From Warburgia ugandensis (Eukaryota; Streptophyta; Magnoliopsida; Canellales; Canellaceae): 64,000 nucleotides of DNA. A program made the position numbers and the translations under genes. The notes under the pieces are model-generated. The model was not told the origin of the DNA. It saw nothing but the letters and a program-made list of their open reading frames with translations, and did not search any database. Below are positions 22,950 through 34,615 of the stretch, in pieces. Position 1 is the first letter of the stretch; each line of letters begins with the position of its first letter. The stretch is from the NCBI GenBank assembly GCA_035236585.1, contig CP141130.1:32127501-32191500 (forward strand), given 5' to 3'.

Positions 22950-24751
22950 ACTATTTATTCCACATATTCACTTAGATAAATATTAGCTACTAAAAAAAAG
23001 TGAGCCTCCATCTTTTCCAATTGGTATATTACGGCTCAGGTTATGGATGATCATCTAATTGTTCTATAGTTGTACGGTTGGAAAATCAAATGGCAACTTA
23101 TCAAGTCAACAACAAACCATCCAATAATCAAATGACTGAGATACACCCCACAGTGGTAAGTTTCGACTTAGGACTCCTCCCATTGCAATCTCCTCCAAGT
23201 CAGCCGTTAGATTCTTACGTAGAAAATTACAAATCTTTTAGATCATTCACAATGTACGTCCCACTTGTACAAATCAGCCGGCTACTACTTTTCACTGGCA
23301 TCCAGGGTATAGAGCCCTTTGACTGCGAGCCTGAAATAGTTAAATGAAAAGTGCGAAAACCTAAAGCGGGTGCGGTTATCAAACAAGGGGGTACGAGAAA
23401 AGCGGAGCGATGGGAGGAATCGAGAAAGGAGGTGGCGTAGTTATGTGGGTTTGATGAAGATGAAAAACAAAAATAATTTTCTGAAGGGAAAGGCGAAAAG
23501 GACTTGAGAATCGCTTTCAAAAGATTTGCAGTGGTCAGTGGTGTTTGATCATTCCATGGAAAGACCGAAGAGGATCTTTTGATGCCTCTTATCTCATTTT
23601 CAGAAGGAGAACGGCACAGAGAGAGAGAGAGAGAGAGAGTTCTCTATCATTTCCCGGGAAATCAGAGCCACCCTTTGCAGAAAGATACAAAGCCTTGCGC
23701 TGCTTTCGATATTTTACTGCACACGGATTACCCCGTTCACCGTTTTGCAAACTGGACAAGCTTATCCTTCCCAAAACAGGCCATGCTGCCCACAGCATCT
23801 GTTTGTCTGAATGAAACTTCGACAACCCACCATTATCTCCTCCAGCAGAATCGTAAGATTAACGCCTAACATGTGGGATCAGATTTTTTATGATCTGAAC
23901 CGTACTTTTCAGGCCCCATCTTCTTGTTCATATCACGATTTTTTTTTTCCTAAACTGCTAACCAACAGCCAAAATTAGATGTCTGAAACACTGACCGAAT
24001 AAATTGGGAGTCGTGGTTTGGAACAACAAGAAATAGAGGCTCATAAACATTCTCCGCGCGCGTAAACTCCTGGTTTTGCACGCTCAGACTACGGGAGGAA
24101 GCACTCCAAGTCATTCAAAAGAAGGAATTTTCATCATTGTTCCTTGGAAAAGGTTCGTACCCTAAAACATGCAGACTGTGGTCTCGTGACTTTCTCCAGC
24201 GAAAAAGGTTCGCCCACTGACAAGCAGCCATGCATAACAAACAACTAACAAGACAATCGGACAATCACACCCGTCAAAACTATGGTCCGTGCAGAACGAA
24301 TGGCTTGGCACCGCTTAGTGGGTCCCACATCAAGTTTGACGACTCCACCTGAGCACCTAGCCGAAATTAAAGACTAACCCCATAAGAATCTCTACAAAAA
24401 TGCATTGTAAGCATTCCAGAAAATAATTTAGGAACATACTACCAGTGTATTTACCAGGCAGCAGCTACTTTCACTTCAGTCCTAATTCTCCGCCTTACAT
24501 GTATCCGCCTTACAAAAGAGAAGAAAACGAATGAACACGGAGAACAAGCAGCATGGGACTTTATATATTTAACATATGATAATAATATGATACGGACAAG
24601 AAGATACACTCCCAATTCTACAGTTTTCTCCGTACATTTTATACCAAGACAAAAGTATGTATACTAGAGAGAGAGAGGATTGAGATAGAGAAATACGCAT
24701 TTTCCCTTATCTCTTTTCCTTTTTCATTTTCGTTATTGTCCATGTATTATT
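22950..24751. other. Intergenic region downstream of the HIPP gene
   Basis: No gene recognised. A short (GA)n run lies at about 23619-23638. The part from about 24500 to 24751 probably holds the HIPP 3' UTR: on the minus strand 'aataatacatgg' shortly after the stop is a possible polyadenylation element. Overlapping open frames at 23545-23869 lack family features and are shadowed on both strands. Confidence 0.5.
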
Positions 24752-26186
24752 CTACATGATCGAACAGGCGTTTGGATTCTCGTCGCTGAAAATCTGCGGA
24801 GGATATACGTATTCTGTAGGGTATTTCGGGTAGTAGTAGTAGAACTCGTTCTTCTTCACCTCCGTAGCTTTCGTCTCTTCTTCGACACCTCCTTTTGCCC
24901 CCTCTTCTCCTTCCTTCTTCTCTTTCTTCTCTCCTTCTCCGCCTTTCTCTTTCTCGCCTCCCTCTTCTCCTTTCTTCTCTTCCTTTTTCTCTTCCTCTTT
25001 CTTTTCCGGCTCCTGCTTCACTACTATAGAGTGTTTTCCGGTTCTCTTGTGCACGTACTCCACCAGCTTCGCCGGATCGATTGCGCCTTTTACTGTAACC
25101 TGCGAACTCTTCAGATCCGGATCTGCCTCTTGTACGCCTGAAAACAGCAAGAAAAAGAGTGACTTTGAGCAACTCTGTTGAAGATTGGCAAGAAATTGAG
25201 CTTCAATTAACTGAAACATGTAGTAGGATTCAACCATTAATGATAGATAGAAAGTAGAAGCCTAAATAGAAACTTGGAAAGGCGATTTCTTAAACATTTT
25301 TACCTTTCATTTTCATGATCCTTTTCCTGATTTCCTGCGCGCAAGCTTCACAATGCATGTGGACTTTTAACACCACGATAATCACCGGAGGCTGCAAGAA
25401 CGGAGAAATTATGGAATGAACAACTCAAAGTCAATGGCAAACAAGAGACCTAAAGCTTCTTTTTCACAAAACAGAGCAGACCTCTTCTTTCTTCTCTTCC
25501 GGTTTCGGCTTCTCTTTGTCTTCCTCGGGCTTTTTCTCGCTTTCCACTGGTGGTTTCGGAATAGGCGAGAGGAGTTCCACTTTCCGATGGCTTTTCCTCT
25601 GAACTCTCTCCAGAACCTTCAATGGATCCGCCGCTTTCCCTTTCACTACGACCTTGTGCGATTTGCAATCTATCTCCACTTCTTCCACACCTAAAATCAC
25701 AAAAACAGGAAAGAATAGTATACACAGAGCCTCCCAAAAGAAGGGAAAGAAGGATCGGAAAATCTGAGCTTTTTCTCCTCCGGAAACCCTAACCTGGGAA
25801 TCCTTTCAAGCTCCGTTTCACCTTCTTCGCGCAACCTTCACAATGCATGTAAACTCTAAGCACGATTGGTTCCGGCGGATTTTCCTTGGGTGGTTCCTCC
25901 GCTTTGCCATCTTTCTTCTCTTCCTTCTTTTCTTCCTTCTTCTCTTCCTTCTTCTCTTCCTTCTTCTCTTCCTTCTTCTCTTCTTCCGGTTTCTTTGCTT
26001 CTTCTTCCGGTTTCTTCTCCTCTACCTTCTTCTCTTCTGGTTTCTTCTCTTCCTGTAAAGCAGCAAAATCAAAGGAAAACAAGAAAAATCCTTTCAAAAA
26101 ATCGACCGATCCATGTACCCAAGCAGTAAAAATCAGAAATCAAGAAATAAATTTGGGGCCGACGGATTATCCCCCACCTCGCCCAT
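24752..26186 (-). CDS. Heavy-metal-associated isoprenylated plant protein with two HMA domains (HIPP7/FP3-like)
   Basis: Exons, complement: 26186-26178, 26052-25794, 25690-25482, 25391-25304, 25137-24752; all introns are GT-AG and the phases match, giving 316 residues. Exon 1 is only MGE. Residues 4-60 are Lys/Glu-rich with tandem KKEE units. HMA domain 1 is about residues 65-130, with metal-binding Cys74 and Cys77 in MHCEGC. HMA domain 2 is about 162-228, with Cys173 and Cys176 in MHCEAC. A second Lys/Glu-rich stretch follows, then a Tyr-rich tail and PPQIFSDENPNACSIM, whose last four residues form a CaaX farnesylation box (Cys313). Plant HIPPs bind heavy metals through these CxxC loops and are tethered to membranes by the lipid; family roles include metal handling and stress responses. 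Domain order, linkers and tail look like Arabidopsis FP3/HIPP7; orthology is inferred. It is the only intact gene found here. Confidence 0.95.
25905..25985 (-). repeat. In-frame 12-bp minisatellite in HIPP exon 2
   Basis: Five or six copies of a 12-bp unit encode successive KKEE blocks in the N-terminal charged region. The unit length is a multiple of three, so copy changes would alter length without breaking the frame. Confidence 0.85.
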
Positions 26187-26400
26187 TGTTTGCAGTTGCA
26201 GAACGTAAGATAATGCTGGCTCTAGGTTTCTCTGTCTGGCTCGCTCGCTCTCTCTTTTATGTTATCTGCCCTTTTCTCCTTCACTACCCCTGCCTTCTCT
26301 CTCGGCCATCAGATCTGAACCCTTTTTCCTCATCATCATCATCACCATCACCATCACCATGACGTGGAGTTTAATAAGATGGCGAGTGCGACGGAGGTTG
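26187..26400 (-). promoter_or_regulatory. Probable HIPP 5' UTR and core promoter region
   Basis: On the minus strand the sequence before the ATG is a GA/CT-rich leader ('agagagagcgagcgagcc') with 'aacataaaagagag' near 26255-26265 as a possible TATA-like element. CT-rich runs next to plant starts are common. The start site itself cannot be fixed without transcripts. Confidence 0.35.
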
Positions 26401-29400
26401 GGTGTTAGCGCCGCAAGCGAGACAAATGGCCACTCATGTTTGTCGAATTTCTCAAAAATTCTTTTCGGGGTATTTTGGTCGTATCAGTAATTTCTCTTTT
26501 GGTAACTATTTTTTATCGAATTAGCAAATACGCAAGGGAAAGGCGCACGAAACTTTCTTTGGATCCAGCTACAAGAACTGTACCTTTTAACGATTTGCAT
26601 GTGACCGTCGGTTTTGCATAGGACCCGCCTTTGGTTGATTGTATCCGTTCATCTAACGGTAGTACTCTTTAAGACAAGTGTGGACCGATTGGATGAGTCC
26701 AGCATCTGATAACTGATGTACTTCCGATCACAGCAAACATACAGATAGGAAATTAGTATAAGCAACGACGTACAATCAACAGCTACAAATACAGCTTTAT
26801 AGATGCTGGAATCGTCCAATCTTCGTAATTTTTATTTTTTGTGTAAAGCAAAAAATCCAGATTTGGAGAAAGCAGATGAAAGGGTCGGATCACTCAAACG
26901 TGGGCACTTAAGTGTTGGCAACGGAAAACCGCTAAAATAAGTAGGTGGAAGTGAGGATGGTGTGGACATCAGTTTCCTTGCCATCTTTTATTTGTTGGTG
27001 GGAAGAGTTTATTGTGTAAATGACTGTTTCTTCCCGAGCGTAGGTGGACCTGTAAGACAGCAGCTGCGGCAAATTTGTAATTAAATCTCGATTTCCTCAT
27101 AGGGCGAATGTAGGAATGTACTAGAGAAGAAGTAAAATAGAGTAAAAAAATCTCTTCAGAAAGAGAAGTAAAAGAGTAATGATATGGTGGCTCCCACATT
27201 AGTTGAACCTGGCCACGTCATTTGATAGGACAAACATTAGCTGTCTCTTAAGCAAGATTAGGTTGGTTTAATTATTGGTGGACCAAGTGGGCATGTAGAT
27301 GAGCAAAACCCCACCTTTGGGGGCCTGCACAGAAAGTAAACTCGTGGCCTCATAATTAGCTTTTGAAGCTCTGTTAGTGGGCCCATTGGGGAATCCTCTA
27401 TCCAAACTTATGACCAATCAAACAATCTTTGCCGTCCAATCGACTGAACTACAAACAGATGGTAGAGAAATCGACAACCACACGTTCAACAAGCGACTGG
27501 ACCGGACCCATCCTTAACGGGTCCACTATAAGAGAATTTCAAGCTAATTTACCGACCATATTTCTGTGAGGAATATGATAAGTCAGTCTCATGAATAACA
27601 TTCTGACTGTCCCCAAATTAATCAAGATTGATTTTGTAATAATTTGGGAGAAGCCTGATTTGGCACCTAACAGCTACCGTGGCAAAGATTTGGGGAAAAT
27701 TTTTAGAATAGTTTGGAAAAGGAAAAACAGGATTCGATGAAATTTTTTACATTTATTTAGATTGGTCATTAGATTTGGAGATAGTTATCTGATAATTTGA
27801 TGAATTATTAGTGATGTGGTCTGCCTAAAAATAAGAATATCTTTTGGAGTATATTGAAGATGAACAAAAGGTTTCAGAGATGGTTTAATTTTTAGTGATG
27901 GGAACGGCATAAGGGGTGGGACCAATAACGTTCCTGTGTCGTACCTTGAATCAACGTGAACCACCAGTAGAATATAAATAGCTTCATTGGCATGTGAGTG
28001 TGGTGCAGTGGTGGAAGTGTGAGTCTCATGTAAAGGTAAGTTGTCGTGCTGTGTCTCATTTTTATATGAATGGGCTCACCTTGGATTGATCCAAGCATTA
28101 CATCTGATTCCTTCGCTATAATAGATCAGAAGATCACGTTAACTGGATTCTAGCATCCAAACTGGCCGTCGGATTTAGACGATTGCTTATACGAAGTATC
28201 CAAGACTGTTGGTTTCGTGGACAGTATAATTTTCAGATGTTAGATTAATTATTTAATCTCCATGTTCTTTTTTGGGATCTAGATATCGAAAGCCGGACGA
28301 TAGATGAATTATGGTAAGAAAGAATGATGGGATGGTGCGGGCAGCTGCTTGCCGTAGTGCATCGTGATGAGCCATACAAATGGTTGAGAGATTCATCCAT
28401 CTAATTTTTATGCCTCTGAATTACTTGTGAACCAAAGATCAAGGTTACTGAATAAATATAACATCTGAAAAACTATGCTTCTTACTTGTTGAATATAAAC
28501 CATTTTTTAACAAGGTTTCCACTGTCTATATTCTAAACACCATTTGTTTAAATTATAAGCTCATCTAATAATAGGTTTTTTCAGAGAAATAGTGATCCAT
28601 AGGCATAGAAATTAGGACCAACCATCCCATCGTGTGTGTGGGATCATACTTTGGGGGGGACTATTCGTGCCAAAAAAAAGTGTACCGTTTCACAATAGCA
28701 TTTCTCTATCCGACTATGAAAACTCTCATTAAATACCAAGTGGAACTGGCAATGTCCAGCTCTACTGGTAACCTGCGCTTCTGCTGCAGGTTCTGTCTGC
28801 CCCATATGACTAAACTAAATCAAAATAACATAAATTATTCAAGTCTGAACATGTTTATTGAAGAAAATTAATAAAATCGAGAAATCCTTACTCATACATC
28901 TAAACCACAAAAATAAGTAGGGAATGCTGATATATAGCGCGATACTACTCCATGTGCAACTTCTCCACTTTTATATGGTAGCCTCTCATACCATCGATCC
29001 GTGCCGCTCATCTGGATACACCCTATTTTTGGATATCAACCGGTTCAAATGGCATCACAAAAGAGTTCTCTAGAATCCAAGAAATGTTGACTCATGTTGG
29101 TAAATACCAACGGTCAGAAGCTCTACATAACCAACAGTTTACGTTCAATGACCAAATGACCATTTTTGGATCACTACTGCCTCCTTTTTGGCATGATTTT
29201 AGGCAATTAGACATGCGACCTTATGAAATTCTAAAGAACCGCATGGATGAAACGTTCCTGGGCTCACCATAAGAAGCGGCGGAGTTACATGGCTATTGAG
29301 GTATTGTCGCTCACCTTGCCTTCTCTCCTAACCCAATATTACACACACACTCGCTCGTATTAGTCCTCGCAGTAGCGATGAGCCACCACCATTTGTACCA

Positions 29401-31010
29401 CAAGACAGATGTCCTGATATTGGGGGCCACGCCACGTTGTACTTGTGCTAAATCCAAAAATCCAAAGTCTATAGTACTCTAAATTGAAACCAGATCTAAA
29501 TATTTAAGTATTTACTCATTTATACCCAAAATGGGCGCTTATTAGATTACAACTAAACCATTTTTAGCATTTGTTTGCCAATCCAAGGTGTTGTGCGTCA
29601 ACTTTCCAAATAATTTCAAAAGTTACCACTTCTGTGTAGGCCTCTCTTTTATTTCTATGGTCCCGGTTTAGCCTCCGTTGACCGGGGGCCCGCACAAGCA
29701 GTCAGCATGGGTTTAGTTCGACACAAGTCTTTTGAGAGATCTCAGATTCATTTTCCTCCTAGTACCAAATTTCATGATCATTAGATAGTAATAGCCTATC
29801 TTACATGTAATTAAAATCACAACTATTATTTTTTTAGTTTTGTTAAATACCAAAAACAAATGTTTACAATCATCAAAATGCATCCATTTTTTGTGATATC
29901 TCTAATTTTGATAAGCCAAACAAGATGAAGGGTATAGATCTGTTTAAAAAAGTCACCTTCTATCACAATATGGAGGGTCAACTTTTTTACATGCCACAGT
30001 GCACCGACTCTTACTAGGACCCTTATGTCTTAGTTAAGCTAAAACAATTAAAAATTTTAAGTTTTCAAGACGTTTTATCTTTTTTGTATTTTGAAAAAAG
30101 GAAACGTTCAAATAAAAAAACAGCTCAGATTCTGGTTATCCTAAAATGTTGGTGATAGAAACGATTCATCTGAATGATCCTGGCTTAGATAGGTCATGCC
30201 CCATAATTCTCATGCATCAGACAGCCTAATTCTTCTATCTATCATGGAATTTATTCTTTCCATTGAAGTTTTTTCTGTTCATTTTAAATCATGATTAAAT
30301 AGAGAATATTTGTTCTTGAAAATCCCTTGATATACTTATATTCCGGAGACTTTTATTCCCGAGATACCCTTGGCTTTGTCCAAGTATTGGTACAACTTTC
30401 CAAGTGCCACACTTCATTAGACTACAACAACTTGGGAACCAGTTTATAGTACTTTGTATCACGTGAGTGTGGGCCATGGAATTTATTAAATATCTGAATA
30501 AGTGCATAGAGTATTTACTGCTTTTGTTTTCTTATACTCCTGAGTATAAATGCCAAAACAGAGAGTCCTGGCATACACTTTCTAGTCCGTATTTCAGCTT
30601 CTTGTTTTACAAAAGTAATTAGCACGACAGATTTGTCCAAAAATAAGGTACATTTTGCAGGTGGGAGATTAATATAATATAAACGATTTGCTATGTGAGT
30701 TAAAGTGAAAAGGCTTGTATATTGCAGGGAGAAAAATGAGTAACAAAATAAAAGACTGAACTTTTGTACTTCATACTGAATCCTAAGTACTCAATTAGAT
30801 ACCCTCGTTAGGAGGTTTGAATGGCGGGAAGAAGCTGCGATTTAAGTTTACATGACCCTTATAGTCTTCTCACTTAGTTGGACATTTAGATACCCTTGAT
30901 CAATCCAATGTGACATCTTGAATAGAGATTTCTGCACGATCTAGTTTCAATTACACCAGTAATGTGATTAATATTACAAATCTGAGCGAGTGATCGTCGA
31001 ATGCTGCATT
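26401..31010. other. Intergenic DNA upstream of the HIPP gene
   Basis: Mixed-composition plant intergenic DNA with only short frames (longest 79 codons at 28632-28871), none with recognisable domains. No LTR end, inverted-repeat element or RNA gene was identified here. It is markedly less repetitive-looking than the flanking LTR clusters. Confidence 0.5.
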
Positions 31011-31015
31011 CCAGC

Positions 31016-31075
31016 ACTTAGCGGAGATGGTTAAGAGCCCTTTCTCAACACCAATAAGTTGTGGGTTCAAATCGA
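31016..31075 (+). repeat. tRNA-derived SINE-like fragment
   Basis: A box A-like TTAGCGGAGATGG (31018-31030) and a box B-like GGTTCAAATC (31064-31073) lie about 34 bp apart, with 'ggttaagagc' as in type II tRNAs and tRNA-derived SINE heads. It does not fold into a full cloverleaf, so a functional tRNA gene is unlikely. A U2 snRNA-like segment follows 46 bp downstream. Confidence 0.5.
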
Positions 31076-31120
31076 CTTACTATTCAAAAAATGGGTATGT
31101 CTGATGGCAATCTGCTGCAG

Positions 31121-31160
31121 GGCCTTTTGGTTAAGATCAAGTGTAGTATCTCTCCTTATC
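31121..31160 (+). pseudogene. U2 snRNA 5'-region fragment
   Basis: Forty bases match the near-universal U2 snRNA 5' region, including 'ttaagatcaagtgtagtatc', which contains the branch-point recognition sequence GTAGTA. By my recollection of U2, 37 of 40 bases agree. The match begins at the GGCC after the 5' terminal dozen bases and ends before the Sm site, so this is not a gene. It may be a retroposed piece or part of a composite SINE. Confidence 0.7.
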
Positions 31161-31316
31161 TACATCACAGCCTGGAAAGATCATCTAAATTGTGCGGTTT
31201 TATAAAACCATAGGTATTGACGATCTATAGGTAGTAATGCATTCGTGGGAGCTAATTTTGACAGAGAAATTCACGCGTACAGCTCAATGTACGAGTGTGG
31301 ATCATCCAAACCCTTA

Positions 31317-31555
31317 GTGCATGTTTGGACTACTTGTTTTTATTGTATTTTTTTATATTTGACAATAGAAAATCAGTTGAGTTTTCTGCTATGAAATAGA
31401 AATAATACAATAAAAATAATAAGTGCAAGTTTTCGTGCTTGGGAAACTTGTTTCTATTGTTTCTTCTTTTTGTAGCAGAAAAAGAAATGATTTTCCATGC
31501 TGAAATAGAAAAAATACAGTAAAAACAGTTAAACAAGTTTCTCTCAAACATGCAC
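31317..31555. mobile_element. Tourist-like MITE, 239 bp
   Basis: Ends GTGCATGTTTGG and, reverse-complemented, GTGCATGTTTGA, flanked by TTA on both sides (31314-31316 and 31556-31558). The inner sequence is also roughly palindromic, with 'cttgttt' and 'aaacaag' blocks. Such short elements with TTA duplications belong to the PIF/Harbinger group and carry no gene. Confidence 0.8.
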
Positions 31556-31558
31556 TTA

Positions 31559-32118
31559 GTCTTTTGAGACCTACATGCCATGGTTCTAAAGCTTTTCCAT
31601 TCTGGGGTATAAAATAGGCAAGTAATTCCCCAAGTAAGAAAATTATCAGTATCTTTTGTTGCCCAAATTATACTTGTGGCTCTAACATGTAATTTATGGA
31701 ATTCCTTCACCAAACAAAAAGGACATACTCTGGTAACCTGGCTGGTAATATTACCAAGGGAGTCTCTAATTAGTACTGATCCGAATCATTTATCTTCTTC
31801 GAGTCGACTCAGATAGTTTTGTGCCCCGAAAATCTGCTGCATCTTACATGATCCTTGATTATTGTCCTCATTTGAAAGATGAATGGTTAAAAAAACTCAG
31901 AACTAATTAGAGGTTTACGATTGTCCAAATCATTAGTTTTTTAGGCATAGCTTATGTATGACATGTCACACAAGATGAATGGTTGGGAAATCCAAAAATC
32001 TAGGCCCATTTGTACTTATATCTCCGAGAGTAAACTTGTACCATTCTACTACCATTAAAAGTACTAATTTTTATTGCTGATGTTGGAATTGAAGATCTAG
32101 AAGCATGATAACTAACCT
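31559..32118. other. Intergenic DNA without recognised features
   Basis: No open frame of note and no repeat end recognised between the MITE and the CACTA remnant. Confidence 0.4.
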
Positions 32119-32236
32119 CACTACAAGGTGTAGTCTAGTGACCATATTTCTAGAGACTACCTTTTGCTTGAATTGAATTGCTCATCTCATTGCTCTAGCT
32201 TTAGATTTTGTATAGGTCAAAAATAGATTATTTTCT

Positions 32237-32935
32237 TTGGATGATTCTAGCTTGGTACAACAAACATCACTAAGATTGAATATTTTAGCATTACCAAAAA
32301 AATCCTTTCAAGTTGTTCATTTTAGATTATTCTCTCCTTCGTCAACATTTTTATCTATCACTTTCAACAATTCTATAAAACTAAGATCTGAAAAACCAAA
32401 TCTTGATTTTACATTGCAATGTTCTATAGCTGTAGACAACTTGGTATGATTTATACACTCAATATACAATGGCTTATCAGCTTCCTCCAATGTAGTAAGG
32501 AAGAATTGTTCAGGATCATCTTGGAAGTCATTGTATGCATTTCAAAATATTAGTATAGTTGTACCACTACTTGCAGTACTTCCTACAATGGCTTCATAAT
32601 TATATGCACATTCTCCCCTAACTAAGGGTCTTTAAGGAATTCCCTCTCCATGTCATATCTAGGGGCAATAACTTTCATCGACTCAATTAAAGCATAAATG
32701 TTCTCTTAACTCACCTACAGTAACCTTTTTTAGGTTTTCACATCTTGTACATGAACATCACATCTGATTAAAATCATCACCTACCCTAAGTACAAACTCT
32801 ATGAACTTTTTTATTCCCTCCTTATATTCTCTTGATGAATTTTTCGGAGTTATCTCAACATATTTTTCCATTTTGTCAAAAAGTTGAAGTTTATATGTAT
32901 GTGAGGACTTTCTAGGAATGAAAAGATTAATAACA
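32237..32935 (-). pseudogene. CACTA transposase-associated domain, inactivated
   Basis: On the minus strand, blocks like SREYKEGIKKFIEFVL, CSCTRCENLKK, a decayed WHGEG, and then EEADKPLYIECINHTKLS and FSDLSFIELLKVI appear in the order of the N-terminal transposase-associated region of plant CACTA transposases. Several stops are present and the catalytic part is missing. The open frame on the plus strand at the same place is only its antisense. Confidence 0.6.
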
Positions 32936-32975
32936 TTGAGTTAGGAACTTAACCAAACAATTGGTATGCAAAGAA

Positions 32976-33017
<42 letters not shown>
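32976..33017. repeat. (TA)n(TG)n microsatellite
   Basis: About twelve TA units run straight into about nine TG units. Confidence 0.9.
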
Positions 33018-33339
33018 TGAGAAAAACATATATATTAGAGGACTTAAAGTTTCATCTCTAAGTTTGGGATAAGAAAGAATGATGCAAAAACATGACTAAT
33101 TCATATGTATAAATAATCCACACACAAGAAGAAAAAACTTTAATGAAGGAATTTTATACACATAATCATCAAATAAATTAATCGTATGACATAAATAAGA
33201 AATAATACATACCAAAACTTATATCAACCAAGAAAATACAAATTTCAGACAAAACATATGTAAATCTAACTCAATTGTGGAGTTTTTCATCAAAGTAGCC
33301 AGGAGTAAAAAATAATAGGTTGAACTTCATGATGTTTTA

Positions 33340-33684
33340 AAAAGAAGATTTAAAGGATGGTTTTTGAAAACCTTCTTATAAAACTTGACATTATAAGATA
33401 GTTTTCTAAAAATTGTCTTATAAAATCTTACATTATAAGATGGTTTCTAAAAACCATCTTATAAAATCTTACATTATAAGATGGTTTCTTAAAATCATCT
33501 TATAAAATCTGATATCATAGGAAGATTTTTTAAAATAATCTAATATAGCTTTATTTGTAAGACGGTTTTGTGAATTAGATTTTATAAGATAGTTTCTAGA
33601 AGCTACCTTTTATTATTTTTAATAAGACAGTTGTGTTTAAATTGCCTCTTTCTACCGTCTTATAAAATCCCAATGTTAGTAGTG
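33340..33684. repeat. CACTA subterminal palindrome array
   Basis: Repeated hairpin-like units such as aagatggtttctaaaaacc paired with its own complement, separated by 'ttataaaatcttaca'. At least four units of roughly 55 bp are visible between 33350 and 33540, with degenerate ones toward the end. CACTA elements carry such arrays as transposase-binding sites. Confidence 0.75.
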
Positions 33685-34610
33685 ATTCTTTAAACAATGT
33701 TTATGGTCCTTCTTGTTTGATGACTAGAAGTACACTTCTTCAGTTTCTAAACTCATTCAATTAGCACTCACAATACCTTGAAATTTTGTACTCATTTATG
33801 CTTTTAATGATTTAAAAAATTTCCTTTCCAAACAATAGAATGTGAATTTGATAAGCGAAAGATAAACCATACGATTGTTGTAAGCAAGTATTATGGGATG
33901 GAACTCTATGGATAAACACTTTTGAGATTTGGATTTGGACGTTGGGCAACAAAAGGCTCAAGCTATTAGAGGACATCTTTTAAATAAGAAATTGGGTACA
34001 TAATGCCAGAGGACTTAAGGACGTTTCCTAGTAAGACCCATACCTCTTAACCAAAGACTTGGTGCCAAGCAACCCAAGTAGTTGGAAATAAATTATAGTA
34101 TGAGACATTTTTGGTCGGAAGTAGAATTAGAAACTAAGGACGTCTTACAACGTCTTACACTATGAGTAGTTTTAAGAAGAATAAACCACCTTGGACAGCA
34201 ACGAAACCAACTAGGAATGAGATACCTAGGGAGCAAGGAGAATAATTAGGAGATATTATAAGAGGATGTCCCAGCCTATCTCTTACTTTGGCTATTAGAC
34301 GTCTAGGAGAGAAAGAGAGTAGGAGAGAAAGAGAGAAAGAGAGAAAGGAAGACAGGAGAAGGAGGGGAAGCTATGCACCCATAACAGTCCAAAACAAGAG
34401 GAAAAAATGCAGAGTTAGTAAAGCTCCAGTAAAAAATCATTGGTTTTTCATGTTTATTTCATTAGCTTGTTTGGTGATTCTCAAACTATCAAGTTTTTTC
34501 TAATTTTTTAAAGCTTTTGGAGGGTTTTACATGAAAATATCATGCACATAAGGTTGAACATCTGATTTGGTAAAATTACATCATGAAAATCCATTGCTAA
34601 AAAAGTTTTA
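33685..34610 (+). other. Probable upstream part of the R4 5' LTR or its flank
   Basis: After removing R2 this stretch joins to 44213. It has a TATA-like 'gatattataagagg' (34253-34265) followed by a purine-rich GA/GAGA leader (34298-34370), the layout of an LTR promoter and leader. The LTR start was not located. The 71-codon frame at 34288 has no recognisable features. Confidence 0.4.
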
Positions 34611-34615
34611 TCATG
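34611..34615. repeat. R2 target-site duplication, left (TCATG)
   Basis: TCATG immediately before the LTR start, repeated exactly at 44208-44212. Confidence 0.92.

Larger units (their letters stand above)
32119..33684 (-). mobile_element. CACTA (En/Spm-like) transposon remnant, internally deleted
   Basis: The right end reads, on the minus strand, CACTACTAACATTGGG, the CACTA signature, ending at 33684 next to an array of subterminal palindromes. The transposase-associated N-terminal region lies inside on the minus strand. The left end CACTACAAGG at 32119 shares only CACTAC with the right end, and the flanking triplets (CCT, ATT) do not match, so the left boundary is uncertain and the element may simply be truncated. 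Confidence 0.6.

Noticed and set aside
23545..23869. Overlapping 78-96 codon frames near the HIPP 3' side
   Set aside because: Open on both strands around a GA repeat; no domain, no splice context and no family match.
24747..25172. 141-codon Arg/Glu-rich frame overlapping HIPP exon 5
   Set aside because: Shifted frame of the Lys/Glu-rich HIPP tail; the real frame has HMA residues, splice sites and the CaaX end.
25789..26097. ATG at 26097 as the HIPP start
   Set aside because: It lies in intron 1 before an acceptor site. The upstream ATG at 26186 with GT-AG splicing gives MGE joined in phase to the Lys/Glu-rich region, as in family members.
25843..26362. Plus-strand Ser/Phe- or Leu/Phe-rich frames up to 158 codons
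   Set aside because: Antisense of the KKEE repeat in HIPP exon 2.
29084..29272. 62-codon frame with some protein-like composition
   Set aside because: Too short, isolated, no recognisable motif and no supporting signals.
31016..31075. A functional tRNA gene
   Set aside because: Box motifs are present but acceptor and anticodon stems do not pair properly.
31121..31160. A functional U2 snRNA gene
   Set aside because: Only 40 bases match; 5' end, Sm site and 3' stem-loops are missing, and no plant snRNA promoter element is seen upstream.
32119..32130. Left terminal repeat of the CACTA element
   Set aside because: Only the first six bases match the right end and the flanking triplets differ, so I kept it only as an uncertain boundary.
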